Shown here: one piece after another, positions 21,793-30,014 of the stretch
Layout: every line of letters starts with the position of its first letter
Numbering within the stretch: the stretch's first letter is position 1
Assembly: GCF_013201685.1 (NCBI RefSeq)
Contig: NZ_CP053844.1
Coordinates: 1,922,001 to 1,986,000, forward strand
Direction of reading: 5' to 3'
Length of the DNA stretch: 64,000 nt
Source of the DNA: Campylobacter geochelonis
Lineage (GTDB): Bacteria; Campylobacterota; Campylobacteria; Campylobacterales; Campylobacteraceae
Notes under the pieces: generated by a model
Database searches by the model: none
Told to the model about the DNA's origin: nothing
What the model saw: only the letters and a program-made list of their open reading frames with translations
Position numbers and translations under genes: made by a program

Positions 21793-22797
21793 TTAATTTT
21801 TTTCCGGAAATAGATAGCTAGCTATTATTCCAACTGCTAGTATCGTTAAAATTATAATCAAACTCAAATTAGCCGATATTTCAAATCCTAAATTAAATAT
21901 ATGATTTATTCCATTTACCAAAAGCTTAAACGCTATAAAAAACAACAATACAATCACCGCTTTTTCAAGATAAATCAAATACCTTTTTAACGCCTCAAGC
22001 ACAAAATACAGCGTTCTAAGACCCAGTATAGCAAAAATCATAGCAGAGTATATAATCAAAGGCTCTCTTGAAACTGCAATTATCGCAGGAACACTATCAA
22101 AAGCAAACATTACATCGCTAACTTCTACAACACAAAGGCATAAAAACAATGGAGTTGCTATAAATAATCCCTTTTTGCTTATAAATTTAATACTTTTATC
22201 TTTTTGAATCTCTTTTTTTGCTTGATTACGACTAATAAAAAAACTATGCCCTACAAAGCGAGGAAAAACTGGAAAGTATTTATAAACTAAGCGATAAGCA
22301 AGATGTTGCGAGTAATCTTCAATTTCATCGCCATCATCTGTGCCTTTTAACATCATAATTGCAGTATATGCAACAACAAAAGCAAATACAATCTCAACCC
22401 ACGAACTTAACATCAATAAAGATGAACCAATCGCTACAAAAATGAGCCTAAAAATTATAGCTCCTAAAATACCAAAATACAAAACTCTATGCCTATAAAT
22501 TTCAGGTATTTTAAACCATGAAAATATTGCCATCATCACAAACAAATTATCAACCGATAACGCCTTTTCTAGCGCATAGCCAGCAAAAAACAAACTTGCC
22601 ATTTCGCTTCCGTGATGATAATATATATAAAGACCAAATAACACAGAAATCACTACCCAAAATACAGACCAAATCACAGCGCTTTTTAAAGATATCACAT
22701 CATCTTTTTTATGCGCCATAAAATCTATGCAAAACGCAACTAAAACAAAAACAATAAAAACGATGATAGTTTCTACTGGAAATCCTAAATGCTCCAT
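21793..22797 (-). CDS. terC: TerC family integral membrane protein
   Basis: This 334-residue protein has about nine membrane helices and the TerC/Alx signatures: ALEKALSVDNLFVM (acidic residues in helix 3) and VVEVSDVMFAFDSVPAIIAVS in the second half. TerC proteins are linked with tellurite resistance and with Mn2+ or other metal export. The length and the YKYFPVFPRF cytosolic loop match the long Alx/TerC type. It is the last gene of a ter unit (TerD, TerD, small secreted protein, TerC), 9 bases after the preceding gene with a GGAGG site. Confidence 0.9.
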   Translation of the reverse strand: MEHLGFPVETIIVFIVFVLVAFCIDFMAHKKDDVISLKSAVIWSVFWVVISVLFGLYIYYHHGSEMASLFFAGYALEKALSVDNLFVMMAIFSWFKIPEIYRHRVLYFGILGAIIFRLIFVAIGSSLLMLSSWVEIVFAFVVAYTAIMMLKGTDDGDEIEDYSQHLAYRLVYKYFPVFPRFVGHSFFISRNQAKKEIQKDKSIKFISKKGLFIATPLFLCLCVVEVSDVMFAFDSVPAIIAVSREPLIIYSAMIFAILGLRTLYFVLEALKRYLIYLEKAVIVLLFFIAFKLLVNGINHIFNLGFEISANLSLIIILTILAVGIIASYLFPEKN

Positions 22798-22806
22798 CCA
22801 ACCTCC

Positions 22807-23163
22807 TTAATTACAATTTTGCAATGGCAAACCATTTTTTTCATTTAGCTTATTAGCTGCTTTACAAGCCGATTTTGACTGTTTGTTAGCACAATTAAGG
22901 TTAAACCACTCTATCATCTGCGAATATTTTCTTACTTTTTGATTGTATTTATCTACCTCATAAGATGAGTACTGATTTACGAATTCGCTATTTAAATCCT
23001 GCTCTAACCATTTAGCTTCGTTATAAATTTTAATACACTCTTGCATAAGTTCATCACTAATAACTTCAACATAAGCTGTTGTTGTATCACTCGGTGGTAT
23101 TTCATAGCTGGGGTTTGCACTCGCAAAAATAACAAACCCCATGAAAATTACTACTTTTTTCAT
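22807..23163 (-). CDS. small secreted Cys protein of the ter unit
   Basis: The ATG at 23163 (MKKVVIFMGFVIFASA) is chosen over a TTG two codons upstream because it starts a clean signal peptide, cleaved near FASA before NPSYE. The mature ~100 residues contain four cysteines (in QECIK, LNCANK, ACKAA and QNCN), enough for two periplasmic disulfides, and are mostly helical. It sits between the TerZ-like and TerC genes and is probably co-expressed. It is not recognised; a periplasmic accessory factor for the ter system is a guess from context. Confidence 0.65.
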   Translation of the reverse strand: MKKVVIFMGFVIFASANPSYEIPPSDTTTAYVEVISDELMQECIKIYNEAKWLEQDLNSEFVNQYSSYEVDKYNQKVRKYSQMIEWFNLNCANKQSKSACKAANKLNEKNGLPLQNCN

Positions 23164-23171
23164 TAGCAAGC

Positions 23172-23774
23172 CTATAAAAATTTCATTACAGAAATTGTTA
23201 TTAAATCTTCTAATTTCCTATCACTAGTTGGTTCACCGATAGCCGAGAATTTCCACTCATTATTTCTTTTATAAAGTTTGCCTAAAATCATAGAAACCTT
23301 ATAAGCAAATGTATGATCATTTGCAACATTATATGTCGCAAATACTTTAGAAACGCGAGTTGGAGTGCCTTCGTATAATCTTATACTTGCAAATGGTATT
23401 TTGTTAAATTCAACTTGATTATATGAGTTAAGCACGAAAAATATCTGCTCAACCTTAGTTTCGACTCTATTTAAATCAATACTTATAACCTCATTATCAA
23501 GCCCATCATCCCCATCTACATCACCAGTTAAGTCATCTCCGCTGTGAAAAATTCCTGGTGCTGATTTTTTACCAAAATATACGATGTCGCAAAGTCGCTT
23601 GTTTGTATCAAAAAGCGCTAAACTTAAATCCAAATCTACCGGAACAACTTTATCTCTAAAAAAGCCCTTTTCGCTTATAGCACCCCAGTTTGCTCCAACA
23701 CAAAAATTAACCAAATTTGAACCATCATCTTTTTTTAATGATATTTTTTGACCTTTTATTAAATTTACCGCCAT
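23172..23774 (-). CDS. TerD domain protein (TerZ-like)
   Basis: This 200-residue TerD-fold protein begins MAVNLIKGQKISLKK. It has the calcium-site segments VDLDLSLALFD and SGDDLTGDVDGDDG followed by VISIDLNRV. The C-terminus diverges from classic TerD (GEPTSDRKLEDLITISV), closer to TerZ. TerD-family proteins bind Ca2+ and form membrane-associated complexes with TerC in tellurium and stress/phage resistance systems. It follows the other TerD gene by 9 bases. Confidence 0.85.
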   Translation of the reverse strand: MAVNLIKGQKISLKKDDGSNLVNFCVGANWGAISEKGFFRDKVVPVDLDLSLALFDTNKRLCDIVYFGKKSAPGIFHSGDDLTGDVDGDDGLDNEVISIDLNRVETKVEQIFFVLNSYNQVEFNKIPFASIRLYEGTPTRVSKVFATYNVANDHTFAYKVSMILGKLYKRNNEWKFSAIGEPTSDRKLEDLITISVMKFL

Positions 23775-23783
23775 TTTTTTGCC

Positions 23784-24362
23784 TTATATGCTAAGACCAT
23801 ATAATTTGCAAAATCCCTCTAATCCTTCTTTATATCCTGTCCCAACTGCATTAAATTTCCACTCATTATCTTTAAAATACAATCTCCCAAAAAGCAATGC
23901 AGTCTCAGTAGAAAAATCCTCTTCTAAATCAAACCTTGCTATCTCTTTTCCGGTTTTATCATTTACTAATCTTATAAAAGCATTTCTTACCATACCAAAA
24001 TTTTGACGCCTTGCAACCGCGTCGTGTATCGTAACCACAATCGATATATCTTTGATATAAGATGAAATTTTATTTAAATCAACTTTTATGCTCTCATCAT
24101 CACCATCTCCCTCGCCGGTTCTATTATCGCCAGTGTGGTTTACTGAACCATCAGAGCTTGTTAGATTGTTATAAAAAACAAAATCTCTATCTGATTGAAC
24201 TTTATTTTGTTCATTTAACAAAAACACTGAAGCATCAAGGTCAAACTCAACTCCAGTATCGCTGGTGTTTGTATCCCAACCTAATCCAATCAACACTTTC
24301 TTTAAGCCTGGAGCCTCTTTATTTAGCGAGATTCTTCCGCCTTTAGATAAATTTACACCCAT
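23784..24362 (-). CDS. terD: TerD/TerE family protein
   Basis: This 192-residue protein is a canonical TerD: MGVNLSKGGRISLNK, then LIGLGWD, the VEFDLDASVFLL acidic site, NHTGDNRTGEGDGDDESI, IVVTIHDAVARRQNFG and the final KDNEWKFNAVGTGYKEGLEG. The Asp-rich loops bind Ca2+. It is the first gene of the ter unit, with AAAGGAG before ATG, and shares its upstream region with a divergent HTH gene and two matching palindromes. Confidence 0.9.
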   Translation of the reverse strand: MGVNLSKGGRISLNKEAPGLKKVLIGLGWDTNTSDTGVEFDLDASVFLLNEQNKVQSDRDFVFYNNLTSSDGSVNHTGDNRTGEGDGDDESIKVDLNKISSYIKDISIVVTIHDAVARRQNFGMVRNAFIRLVNDKTGKEIARFDLEEDFSTETALLFGRLYFKDNEWKFNAVGTGYKEGLEGFCKLYGLSI

Positions 24363-24379
24363 TTTTTCTCCTTTAATTT

Positions 24380-24393
24380 TATCCTATAGGATA
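24380..24393. promoter_or_regulatory. operator-like palindrome 1 (ter side)
   Basis: TATCCTATAGGATA is a perfect 14-base palindrome in the ter leader/promoter. A second copy with one difference lies at 24435-24448. The paired sites suggest binding by the divergent HTH protein. Confidence 0.65.
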
Positions 24394-24434
24394 TAGATAA
24401 AATTATTTTAACTAATTATTGTTTAAACAAAACT

Positions 24435-24448
24435 TATTCTATAGGATA
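24435..24448. promoter_or_regulatory. operator-like palindrome 2 (HTH gene side)
   Basis: TATTCTATAGGATA differs at one base from palindrome 1 and includes the AGGATA that must serve as ribosome binding site of the HTH gene. Binding here would block the regulator's own expression. Confidence 0.6.
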
Positions 24449-24453
24449 AAATT

Positions 24454-24705
24454 ATGTTTAACGAAAATTTATATATAGAAACAGATGAAATAGAAATGTT
24501 TTATAAAAAAGTTTCAGAAAATGTTCGAAATTTAAGAGAAGAGAACAAAATTTCTCAACTTGATTTAGCATTAGCTATGGGTATAAAATCTGTGGCTTTT
24601 TATTCAAATTGTGAAAATTGTAGATATGGAAAGCATTTTAATTTGGAGCATATTTATAAGATATCTAAGCTTTTAGATGTTGATATATCAAAGATTGTAT
24701 ATTAA
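24454..24705 (+). CDS. XRE-type HTH regulator divergent from ter
   Basis: This 83-residue product has an Xre-family helix-turn-helix over residues ~20-80: VSENVRNLREENKISQLDLA, then LAMGIKSVAFYSNCENCRYG in place of the usual recognition helix, then FNLEHIYKISKLLDVDISKI. A pair of cysteines (SNCENCRY) in the recognition-helix area is unusual and could sense redox state or metal, which is speculative. The ATG is at 24454. It most likely controls itself and the ter unit through the two palindromes. Confidence 0.75.
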   Translation: MFNENLYIETDEIEMFYKKVSENVRNLREENKISQLDLALAMGIKSVAFYSNCENCRYGKHFNLEHIYKISKLLDVDISKIVY

Positions 24706-24717
24706 ATTTGATTATTA

Positions 24718-24757
24718 AACGTAAAAGGCTAACCAAAATGCCGCCTTTTACGTTTTG
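24718..24757 (+). terminator. intrinsic terminator after HTH gene
   Basis: AACGTAAAAGGC pairs with GCCTTTTACGTT and is followed by TT. It may also act for the nitroreductase transcript arriving from the other side. Confidence 0.75.
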
Positions 24758-24797
24758 GCAATTATTTTATAAAATTTAATAATTAAAATTTTATATT

Positions 24798-25427
24798 TTA
24801 CTCAAAAACAGTCAAAAACTCATCTAGGTTTCGCCTAACTTTTGGTTTTGGCTCATTTACTCTGTAGCCAAAAGGGAGCAGCATCGCAACTCGTTTTTTG
24901 CTGGTATCAAGCTCAAGCGCTTTATTTAGCTCGCTTTCTACATAGCCTTCAATCGGACATGTATCGATACCCAAAACAGCCGCCATACTCATCATATTTT
25001 GAGCACACAAGAAGCATTGAGCCTTGCTCCATGCAAAAATTTCTAAATCGCTTTGCCCAACATTATGAACTAAAAAATCCTCTATCTTAGCGATATAAGC
25101 ATCGTGTTGAGCTGAGTTTTTGTCAAATCTTCTCTCAACCATCTGTCTGACATACTCGCCACCACTTTTAAAATCAGAAATTTTAGCAAAGATCACAAGC
25201 AGGTGCGAACAAGTTGGGATTTGCACTTGGTTCCAGCAAGCTTTTTGTATTTTTTCTCGCATTTTTGGGTTTTGAACTAGCCAAAAATCCCAATGCTCTA
25301 AACCCAAAGATGATGGCGAAAGTCGCCCTGCTTCAAGGATTTGAGCAAATTCTGCCTCGCTGATTTTTCTGTTTTCATCAAAAACCTTGCACGCGTGTCT
25401 AAAGTTCAAACTCTCTTTAAAAGTCAT
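24798..25427 (-). CDS. NAD(P)H-dependent nitroreductase family protein
   Basis: This 209-residue FMN enzyme shows the nitroreductase fold: SLNFRHACKVFDENRKIS (FMN phosphate-binding Arg region), ILEAGRLSPSSLGLEHWDF, a middle AWSKAQCFLCAQNMMSMAAVLGIDTCPIEGY and a final MLLPFGYRVNEPKPKVRRNLDEFL. This is the NfsB/RdxA-like layout of oxygen-insensitive nitroreductases. It forms its own transcription unit upstream of an AAAGGAG site at 25430-25440. Confidence 0.85.
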   Translation of the reverse strand: MTFKESLNFRHACKVFDENRKISEAEFAQILEAGRLSPSSLGLEHWDFWLVQNPKMREKIQKACWNQVQIPTCSHLLVIFAKISDFKSGGEYVRQMVERRFDKNSAQHDAYIAKIEDFLVHNVGQSDLEIFAWSKAQCFLCAQNMMSMAAVLGIDTCPIEGYVESELNKALELDTSKKRVAMLLPFGYRVNEPKPKVRRNLDEFLTVFE

Positions 25428-25592
25428 TTTATCTCCTTTAAATTTATATAATTATTCTAAATTTTATCATGTTTTATAAGTTTAAATTTATACATAAATT
25501 ATAAATACTCTAAAAATTATCTTTTAAATTTAAAAACAATTTTCACAAAATACCATTTTAAAGGCATTTATATCTGCTTGCTAAAACTCAAG

Positions 25593-26615
25593 CTATGAAA
25601 GATAAATTTTATGCTCTTTTCTTTGGCATACTTTTCCTACGATGGCTGCACTTTCATACCCTGCTTCTTTTAGTCTTTTTAGAGCTAAATTTACCTCTTT
25701 TTCGCTAATGGCAACTAAAAGTCCGCCACTTGTTTGAGCATCGCAGAGTAAAATATCTGGCAAAGTGTTTAAATTTGGTTTTATAAACTCTTGATTTCTA
25801 TAGCTTCCAGCCGGGATTAACCCCATATCTAGGCATTTTTGAACACTTTTTATAATAGGCAAACTCATAGTTTGAATCTCAAAACTTATATCATCTCGAA
25901 TCATCTCTAAACTATGCCCTAAAAACCCAAAACCCGTTATATCAGTACAAGCGTGAACTTGTACATCACAAAGTGCGCTAAGTGCATAAAAATTAAGCTG
26001 ACTCATATAAAAAGCAGCTTCTTTAACCTCATCTAAGCTTAGAAAATCAGCCTTTATAGCCGTGCTTAAAATACCGGTGCCAAGGGGTTTTGTTAGGATT
26101 AGCAAGTCGCCAACTTTAGCTGTATTATTCGCCCAAAATTTAGTCGGATTTACAACTCCAGTTACACTTAGCCCATAATACATCTCAGGCGTTTGGATAC
26201 TATGCCCTCCCACAAGCTGTGCGCCACACTCGCTAATCTTGCTTTTACCACCAGCTAAAATTTCAGCTAAAATTTCATCGCTAAAATGGCAAGAGTCAAA
26301 ACCAACGATATTTAACGCATTTAAGGGCTTTGCTCCCATAGCAAAAATATCACTTAGTGAGTTTGCAGCCGCGATTTGCCCAAAGACAAAAGGGTCATCA
26401 ACAACCGGTGTTATAAAATCAAGCGTTTGTACAAGTGCCAAATCATCACTTATCTTAAACACGCTTGCATCTTCGTTTGAGTCAGTAGAGCTAAGTAAAT
26501 TTGAGCTTTTATCTATCAAGTTGCCAATGCTTTTGTTTAGACCCGCCGGGTCAATTTTAGCAGCTCAACCAGCGGCTTTTACAAATTTAGTTAGGTTAAA
26601 ATTTCTATAATTCAC
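25593..26615 (-). CDS. selD: selenide, water dikinase SelD, selenocysteine-containing
   Basis: SelD makes selenophosphate from selenide and ATP for selenocysteine (Sec) tRNA synthesis. Read from GTG at 26615, the frame is KAAG-UGA-AAKIDPAGL with an in-frame UGA at codon 17 (26565-26567), exactly where other SelDs have the catalytic Cys or Sec. The frame then continues uninterrupted for 340 residues (ALVQTLDFITPVVDDPF, GGHSIQTPEMYYG, CTDITGFGFLGHSLEM, DAQTSGGLL are SelD motifs). A frame from the internal ATG at 26519 would lose the active site. The GTG overlaps the yedF stop (GTGA), a translational coupling. Decoding needs selA, selB and selC, which lie outside the window. Confidence 0.93.
26540..26552 (-). 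promoter_or_regulatory. bacterial SECIS-like hairpin in selD
   Basis: On the minus strand GACCC-GGC-GGGTC forms a five-pair stem with a three-base loop, 13 bases after the selD UGA. Location and G-containing apical loop fit a bacterial selenocysteine insertion element bound by SelB. Confidence 0.7.
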
Positions 26616-27208
26616 AGTTTTATAACCTCATAAGAGCTTAGCATTTCCATGATTTCATAGGCGTTTGTGATATTTCCAACACTTAGCTTATCAACCACTT
26701 TATAAGCTTCCAAACAACTCCCACAACTATAAATTTCAACTCCATTTGCCTCTAAATTTTTTAAAGCTTGGTAGCTAACGTGCGCTCTATCAGTAGTCAT
26801 AAAAACAGCACTGTTTACGCAAATTACCGCTTTTGGTTTTGTTTCTAAATTCAGCATTGCAAGCAAGAATTTAGAAAGTAAACCTTTTCCAACAGCCCCA
26901 CTTCCAGCACTCTCTTCGTTAAGATAGATAACTTTTTGCTTGTCTAAATTTGCGACTTCGCAAGCGTACTCATCTGTGGATGTGTTTTTAAGTTCGTTTG
27001 TTTTAACTGTTTTTATCGTTGTTTCATCATTATTTTGGCTAAGTTCATAGCTAAGCGAGTTTTTTGAAAGAAATCTTTTTATGTTTTCTTTAGGAGCAAT
27101 GTCATTGACTAAAATCTCAAGAGTTTGTCCGATTTTAAGAGAATTCAAAGCATTTTTTGTTTTTATAACTGGCTCTGGACAAGCCAAATTTCTGCAATCG
27201 ATTTGCAT
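26612..27208 (-). CDS. yedF: selenium metabolism protein YedF
   Basis: This 198-residue protein fuses a TusA-like sulfur-carrier domain (MQIDCRNLACPEPVIKTKNA, with the CPEP motif at residues 10-13) to a DsrE-like domain ending GVEIYSCGSCLEAYKVVDKL. This two-domain form is the selenium metabolism YedF family and usually sits beside selD, as here. It probably handles selenium or sulfur delivery for SelD or formate dehydrogenase. Its stop overlaps the GTG of selD. Confidence 0.85.
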   Translation of the reverse strand: MQIDCRNLACPEPVIKTKNALNSLKIGQTLEILVNDIAPKENIKRFLSKNSLSYELSQNNDETTIKTVKTNELKNTSTDEYACEVANLDKQKVIYLNEESAGSGAVGKGLLSKFLLAMLNLETKPKAVICVNSAVFMTTDRAHVSYQALKNLEANGVEIYSCGSCLEAYKVVDKLSVGNITNAYEIMEMLSSYEVIKL

Positions 27209-27269
27209 ATTTTTCCTTATATTTTAGTATCTTCAAACCTTGAAGCTGAAAAATTATAGCTAAATTTAG

Positions 27270-27461
27270 TTAAATTTGACTGCAAAAATTTTCATCAACC
27301 CATTTTTGTGCTTCTTCTATAGTTGGAAATTTACCACTTTTTGCTACTTGATTTGCGCCTTCGTAAAAGCGAATTCTTATACCATCTTGTACATCATCAA
27401 CTTTGATTCTTGTGATTCTATCTTTGTTTAAATATACTCTATCGTTTAGTTTTATATACAT
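27270..27461 (-). CDS. 63-residue conserved protein of the fdh/sel block
   Basis: It begins MYIKLNDRVYLNKDRITRIK, a compact beta-rich frame followed by an amphipathic helix (TIEEAQKWVDENF) and one Cys near the end. The ATG overlaps the stop of the ModE-like gene (TAATG), which argues for a real, co-translated gene. No domain is recognised. It lies between a molybdenum-type regulator and the selenium genes, so a role in formate dehydrogenase maturation or its control is plausible but unproven. Confidence 0.7.
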   Translation of the reverse strand: MYIKLNDRVYLNKDRITRIKVDDVQDGIRIRFYEGANQVAKSGKFPTIEEAQKWVDENFCSQI

Positions 27462-28189
27462 TATTTATCCTTTTTTAAAAATAACTCTTTAAAGCGTTTG
27501 TTTGCAAACTCTTCTATATCTTTTTCAAGCTGTTTATATGCGTTCATTAGCTCATATGCTCGTGGTTTTAGTACTGTTCCAGCGTTTTTCCCGCCGCCTT
27601 GTGTAGTTTCAAAAAGCTCTTCGTTTAAATTTGTTTGTAAAATTTTAAGGTGCGTCCAGCATTTTTTATAGTTCATTTCCAAAACCTCAGACGCAGCTTT
27701 TATACTTCCAGTTTGAGAAATCACATCTAAAACTTCAGTTTTTCCCTTACCAAAAAGCAACTCACCGCTACCATTTTCTATCCAAGTTTTAGTTTTGATT
27801 ACCATTTTTTTGCCTTTTTTCTCTTTAAAACAGCCTAATTCACAGTATTTTACATCTATTTTATGCTCTTTTAGCGTAGCGCGAACGCTCTTTAGCCCGA
27901 CGCCTTTTGCCGCTTCTCTGGCATCTTTGCAAAATACTCTCTTTTTCTCATCTATAAGTGGTTTTAGCGCGCTAAAAACTTTCGCATCGCCGTTTGCAAC
28001 TTCGCTTTTAAATTTACCAAACTGCCCAAGTTCGCAAGTATCAATCCTAACACCAATCTCTTGAGCTATTTTTCCAACTTCTGCTATATCCACGCCAGTT
28101 TTAGCTGAAATTTTAAAAGCAGTCCCACAATCAAGCTTGCCTTCGCTGTTTAAAAGCTCTTTTATAAGCTTTATAACCTCATCGTTCAT
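27461..28189 (-). CDS. ModE-like winged-helix regulator with duplicated N-terminal module
   Basis: Residues ~132-235 are the ModE/LysR-type winged helix (WIENGSGELLFGKGKTEVLD, QTGSIKAASEVLEMNYKKCW, TTQGGGKNAGTVL). Unlike E. coli ModE there is no C-terminal molybdate-binding MOP domain. Instead, residues 1-130 contain two copies of a ~32-residue module, each ending in CELGxF (CELGQF 52-57 and CELGCF 116-121). The gene is between fdhD and yedF, overlaps both neighbours by a few bases, and probably adjusts formate dehydrogenase or molybdate genes. How it senses a signal is unknown. Confidence 0.8.
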   Translation of the reverse strand: MNDEVIKLIKELLNSEGKLDCGTAFKISAKTGVDIAEVGKIAQEIGVRIDTCELGQFGKFKSEVANGDAKVFSALKPLIDEKKRVFCKDAREAAKGVGLKSVRATLKEHKIDVKYCELGCFKEKKGKKMVIKTKTWIENGSGELLFGKGKTEVLDVISQTGSIKAASEVLEMNYKKCWTHLKILQTNLNEELFETTQGGGKNAGTVLKPRAYELMNAYKQLEKDIEEFANKRFKELFLKKDK

Positions 28190-28968
28190 ATCTCTATTCT
28201 CTCAGCTCCGCTATAAACATTCATATTCTCTCCTCTTGCAAAACCACAAAGCGTTAGGTTAAACTTCCTAGCTATCATCACGCCAAGGCAGGTTGGAGCG
28301 GTTCTTGAAACAAGAACTGGAATTTGATGCATAACAGCTTTTGCAACCATTTCTGAACTAAGTCTGCCACTTACCATCAAAAAAGTTTTGCTTAAATCCG
28401 CTCCAGCCAAACGCGCCTTGCCGATAGCCTTATCGATAGTGTTGTGTTGAGCTATATCTTCGCCGATAAAAAACTCATTATCATTTACATAAAGTTTAGC
28501 AGTGTGAACGCAACCTGTCTTTTCATAAAGCTCACATTGAGTGTAAAATGTCGCCATATTTGATGAGATGGTATCTCTTTTAAATTTAATGGGATTATTT
28601 ATAACTTTTGCTGAAATGGCGTTTGGATCGATATTTGCTGTGTTGCTTCTACCACAACCGCTTATAACAACACCCTCAGCATTTAGCCTATTTAAACTTT
28701 TTTCATTTATCTTAGCTTTGATATCAATTTTCATACCATCATCAATCACTTCGATATTTTCGATATCTTTAACATCGGCGATTATATCTTCGCTCATCAA
28801 GTATCCAACAGCCAAAGCTTTTTGATCAACTGGAGTTGCCATAACAGCGCCAACTTTTTCTCCATTAACTAAAATTTCAAGCTTTATCTCACGCACCAAA
28901 GTATCATCACAAGAAAAGCTATCATCGCCTTTTATCTTAGTGATTTGTGTAGAAAAAATCGGCTCCAT
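28186..28968 (-). CDS. fdhD: formate dehydrogenase sulfurtransferase FdhD
   Basis: This 260-residue protein matches FdhD, which carries sulfur from IscS to the molybdenum cofactor of formate dehydrogenase before insertion. Seen here: CDDTLVREIKLEILVNGEKV, LAVGYLMSEDII, the loop VVISGCGRSNTANIDP (with one Cys; the E. coli loop has two), and HTAKLYVNDNEFFIGEDIAQHN followed by GRLSSEMVAKAV. Its ATG overlaps the ModE-like stop. It follows fdhC on the same strand and is part of the operon. Confidence 0.9.
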   Translation of the reverse strand: MEPIFSTQITKIKGDDSFSCDDTLVREIKLEILVNGEKVGAVMATPVDQKALAVGYLMSEDIIADVKDIENIEVIDDGMKIDIKAKINEKSLNRLNAEGVVISGCGRSNTANIDPNAISAKVINNPIKFKRDTISSNMATFYTQCELYEKTGCVHTAKLYVNDNEFFIGEDIAQHNTIDKAIGKARLAGADLSKTFLMVSGRLSSEMVAKAVMHQIPVLVSRTAPTCLGVMIARKFNLTLCGFARGENMNVYSGAERIEI

Positions 28969-28979
28969 TTTTAACCCTT

Positions 28980-29930
28980 TTATTTTAAATTTGTATACTT
29001 TTGCTCAAACACAGATGGTTTGATTTCACCTTTTTTAAGAAGCTCTTGATACCAATAATGATGAAGTATGTAAACCTCTTCTTCCTCTTTATATCCCGTT
29101 ATAATCGCGTGGATTGAACCTTTTATCGCAAAGACAGCCATATAAATATGAACTAGTAAAAACACAGCACACGCCGCGCCAAGAATGTTATGAACTATGG
29201 CAGATAGTCTTAAAACATCTATTTGGCTAAGTCCTAATGTTTCATTTATAACCGGAGCTGGATAGTCTAAAAAATACATCAAAGCGCCAGTTACTATCAT
29301 AAAAAACCCACCAACAGTCGCTACCCAAAACCACGCTTTTTGACCTGCGTTAAATTTGCCAGCTGGGATTGGTTTTTTGTTTTTTGAAAGATAGCCGCCG
29401 ACCATAAACATCCATTTTAAATCATATGTCGCTGGAAGCATTCTAACAAACCAAAATGCAAACATAGGTATCAAAGATATAGCAAATAAAATAGTCGCTA
29501 ACCCATGTAAATTCTTACAAAGTCTTACAAAAAATCCACCGCCAAATTCTTCCCCAAACATCATGATAACACCAGTTGGCACAAGCACTACCCACGCAAC
29601 TGCAGCTATTAGATGTACAAGTCTTTCTATGACGTTAAATGCGTAAATTTTGCCATGACTGTGCGAAAAATGTTTTGGACCAACTATCGCATAATGCCCA
29701 GCAAAAGCTACAATCACAGCTAAAATCGCAACCGCAGCAAGCATAGCAAAGTAGCCATTTCCTTGCCAATCTACAAAAAATTTAGCAAATCCATTATCAT
29801 AATAAGTTGGTATATTTATAAATCTTCCCTCTCCCCACACAGAGCTATCGCCTTGAATTTGATCAATAAATTCTTTATTGTCGGCAAATAAGCCAGTTGC
29901 AAGGGTTATGAAAAACAAAATTTTTCTCAT
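28980..29930 (-). CDS. fdhC: formate dehydrogenase cytochrome b556 subunit
   Basis: This 316-residue protein has a cleavable signal (MRKILFFITLATGLFA) and four or five membrane helices. Histidines in HKAH-type positions (FSHSHGKIYAFN, ERLVHLIAAV, LVHIYMAVF, NLHGLATILF) are the haem b ligands. It takes electrons from the periplasmic FdhA/FdhB dimer and delivers them to the quinone pool. The lengthened N-terminus is typical of the epsilonproteobacterial form. Confidence 0.9.
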   Translation of the reverse strand: MRKILFFITLATGLFADNKEFIDQIQGDSSVWGEGRFINIPTYYDNGFAKFFVDWQGNGYFAMLAAVAILAVIVAFAGHYAIVGPKHFSHSHGKIYAFNVIERLVHLIAAVAWVVLVPTGVIMMFGEEFGGGFFVRLCKNLHGLATILFAISLIPMFAFWFVRMLPATYDLKWMFMVGGYLSKNKKPIPAGKFNAGQKAWFWVATVGGFFMIVTGALMYFLDYPAPVINETLGLSQIDVLRLSAIVHNILGAACAVFLLVHIYMAVFAIKGSIHAIITGYKEEEEVYILHHYWYQELLKKGEIKPSVFEQKYTNLK

Positions 29931-30014
29931 TTCATATCCTTTTTAATATTAATATTTGCCAAATTATAGCACGGAAACTTTAAAACATCCCTGCTAAATT
30001 TGGCTATGTCGTTA

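Noticed and set aside
26565-26567. selD truncated gene starting at the ATG at 26519
   Set aside because: The upstream in-frame segment encodes the catalytic loop with UGA at the Sec site and couples to yedF.
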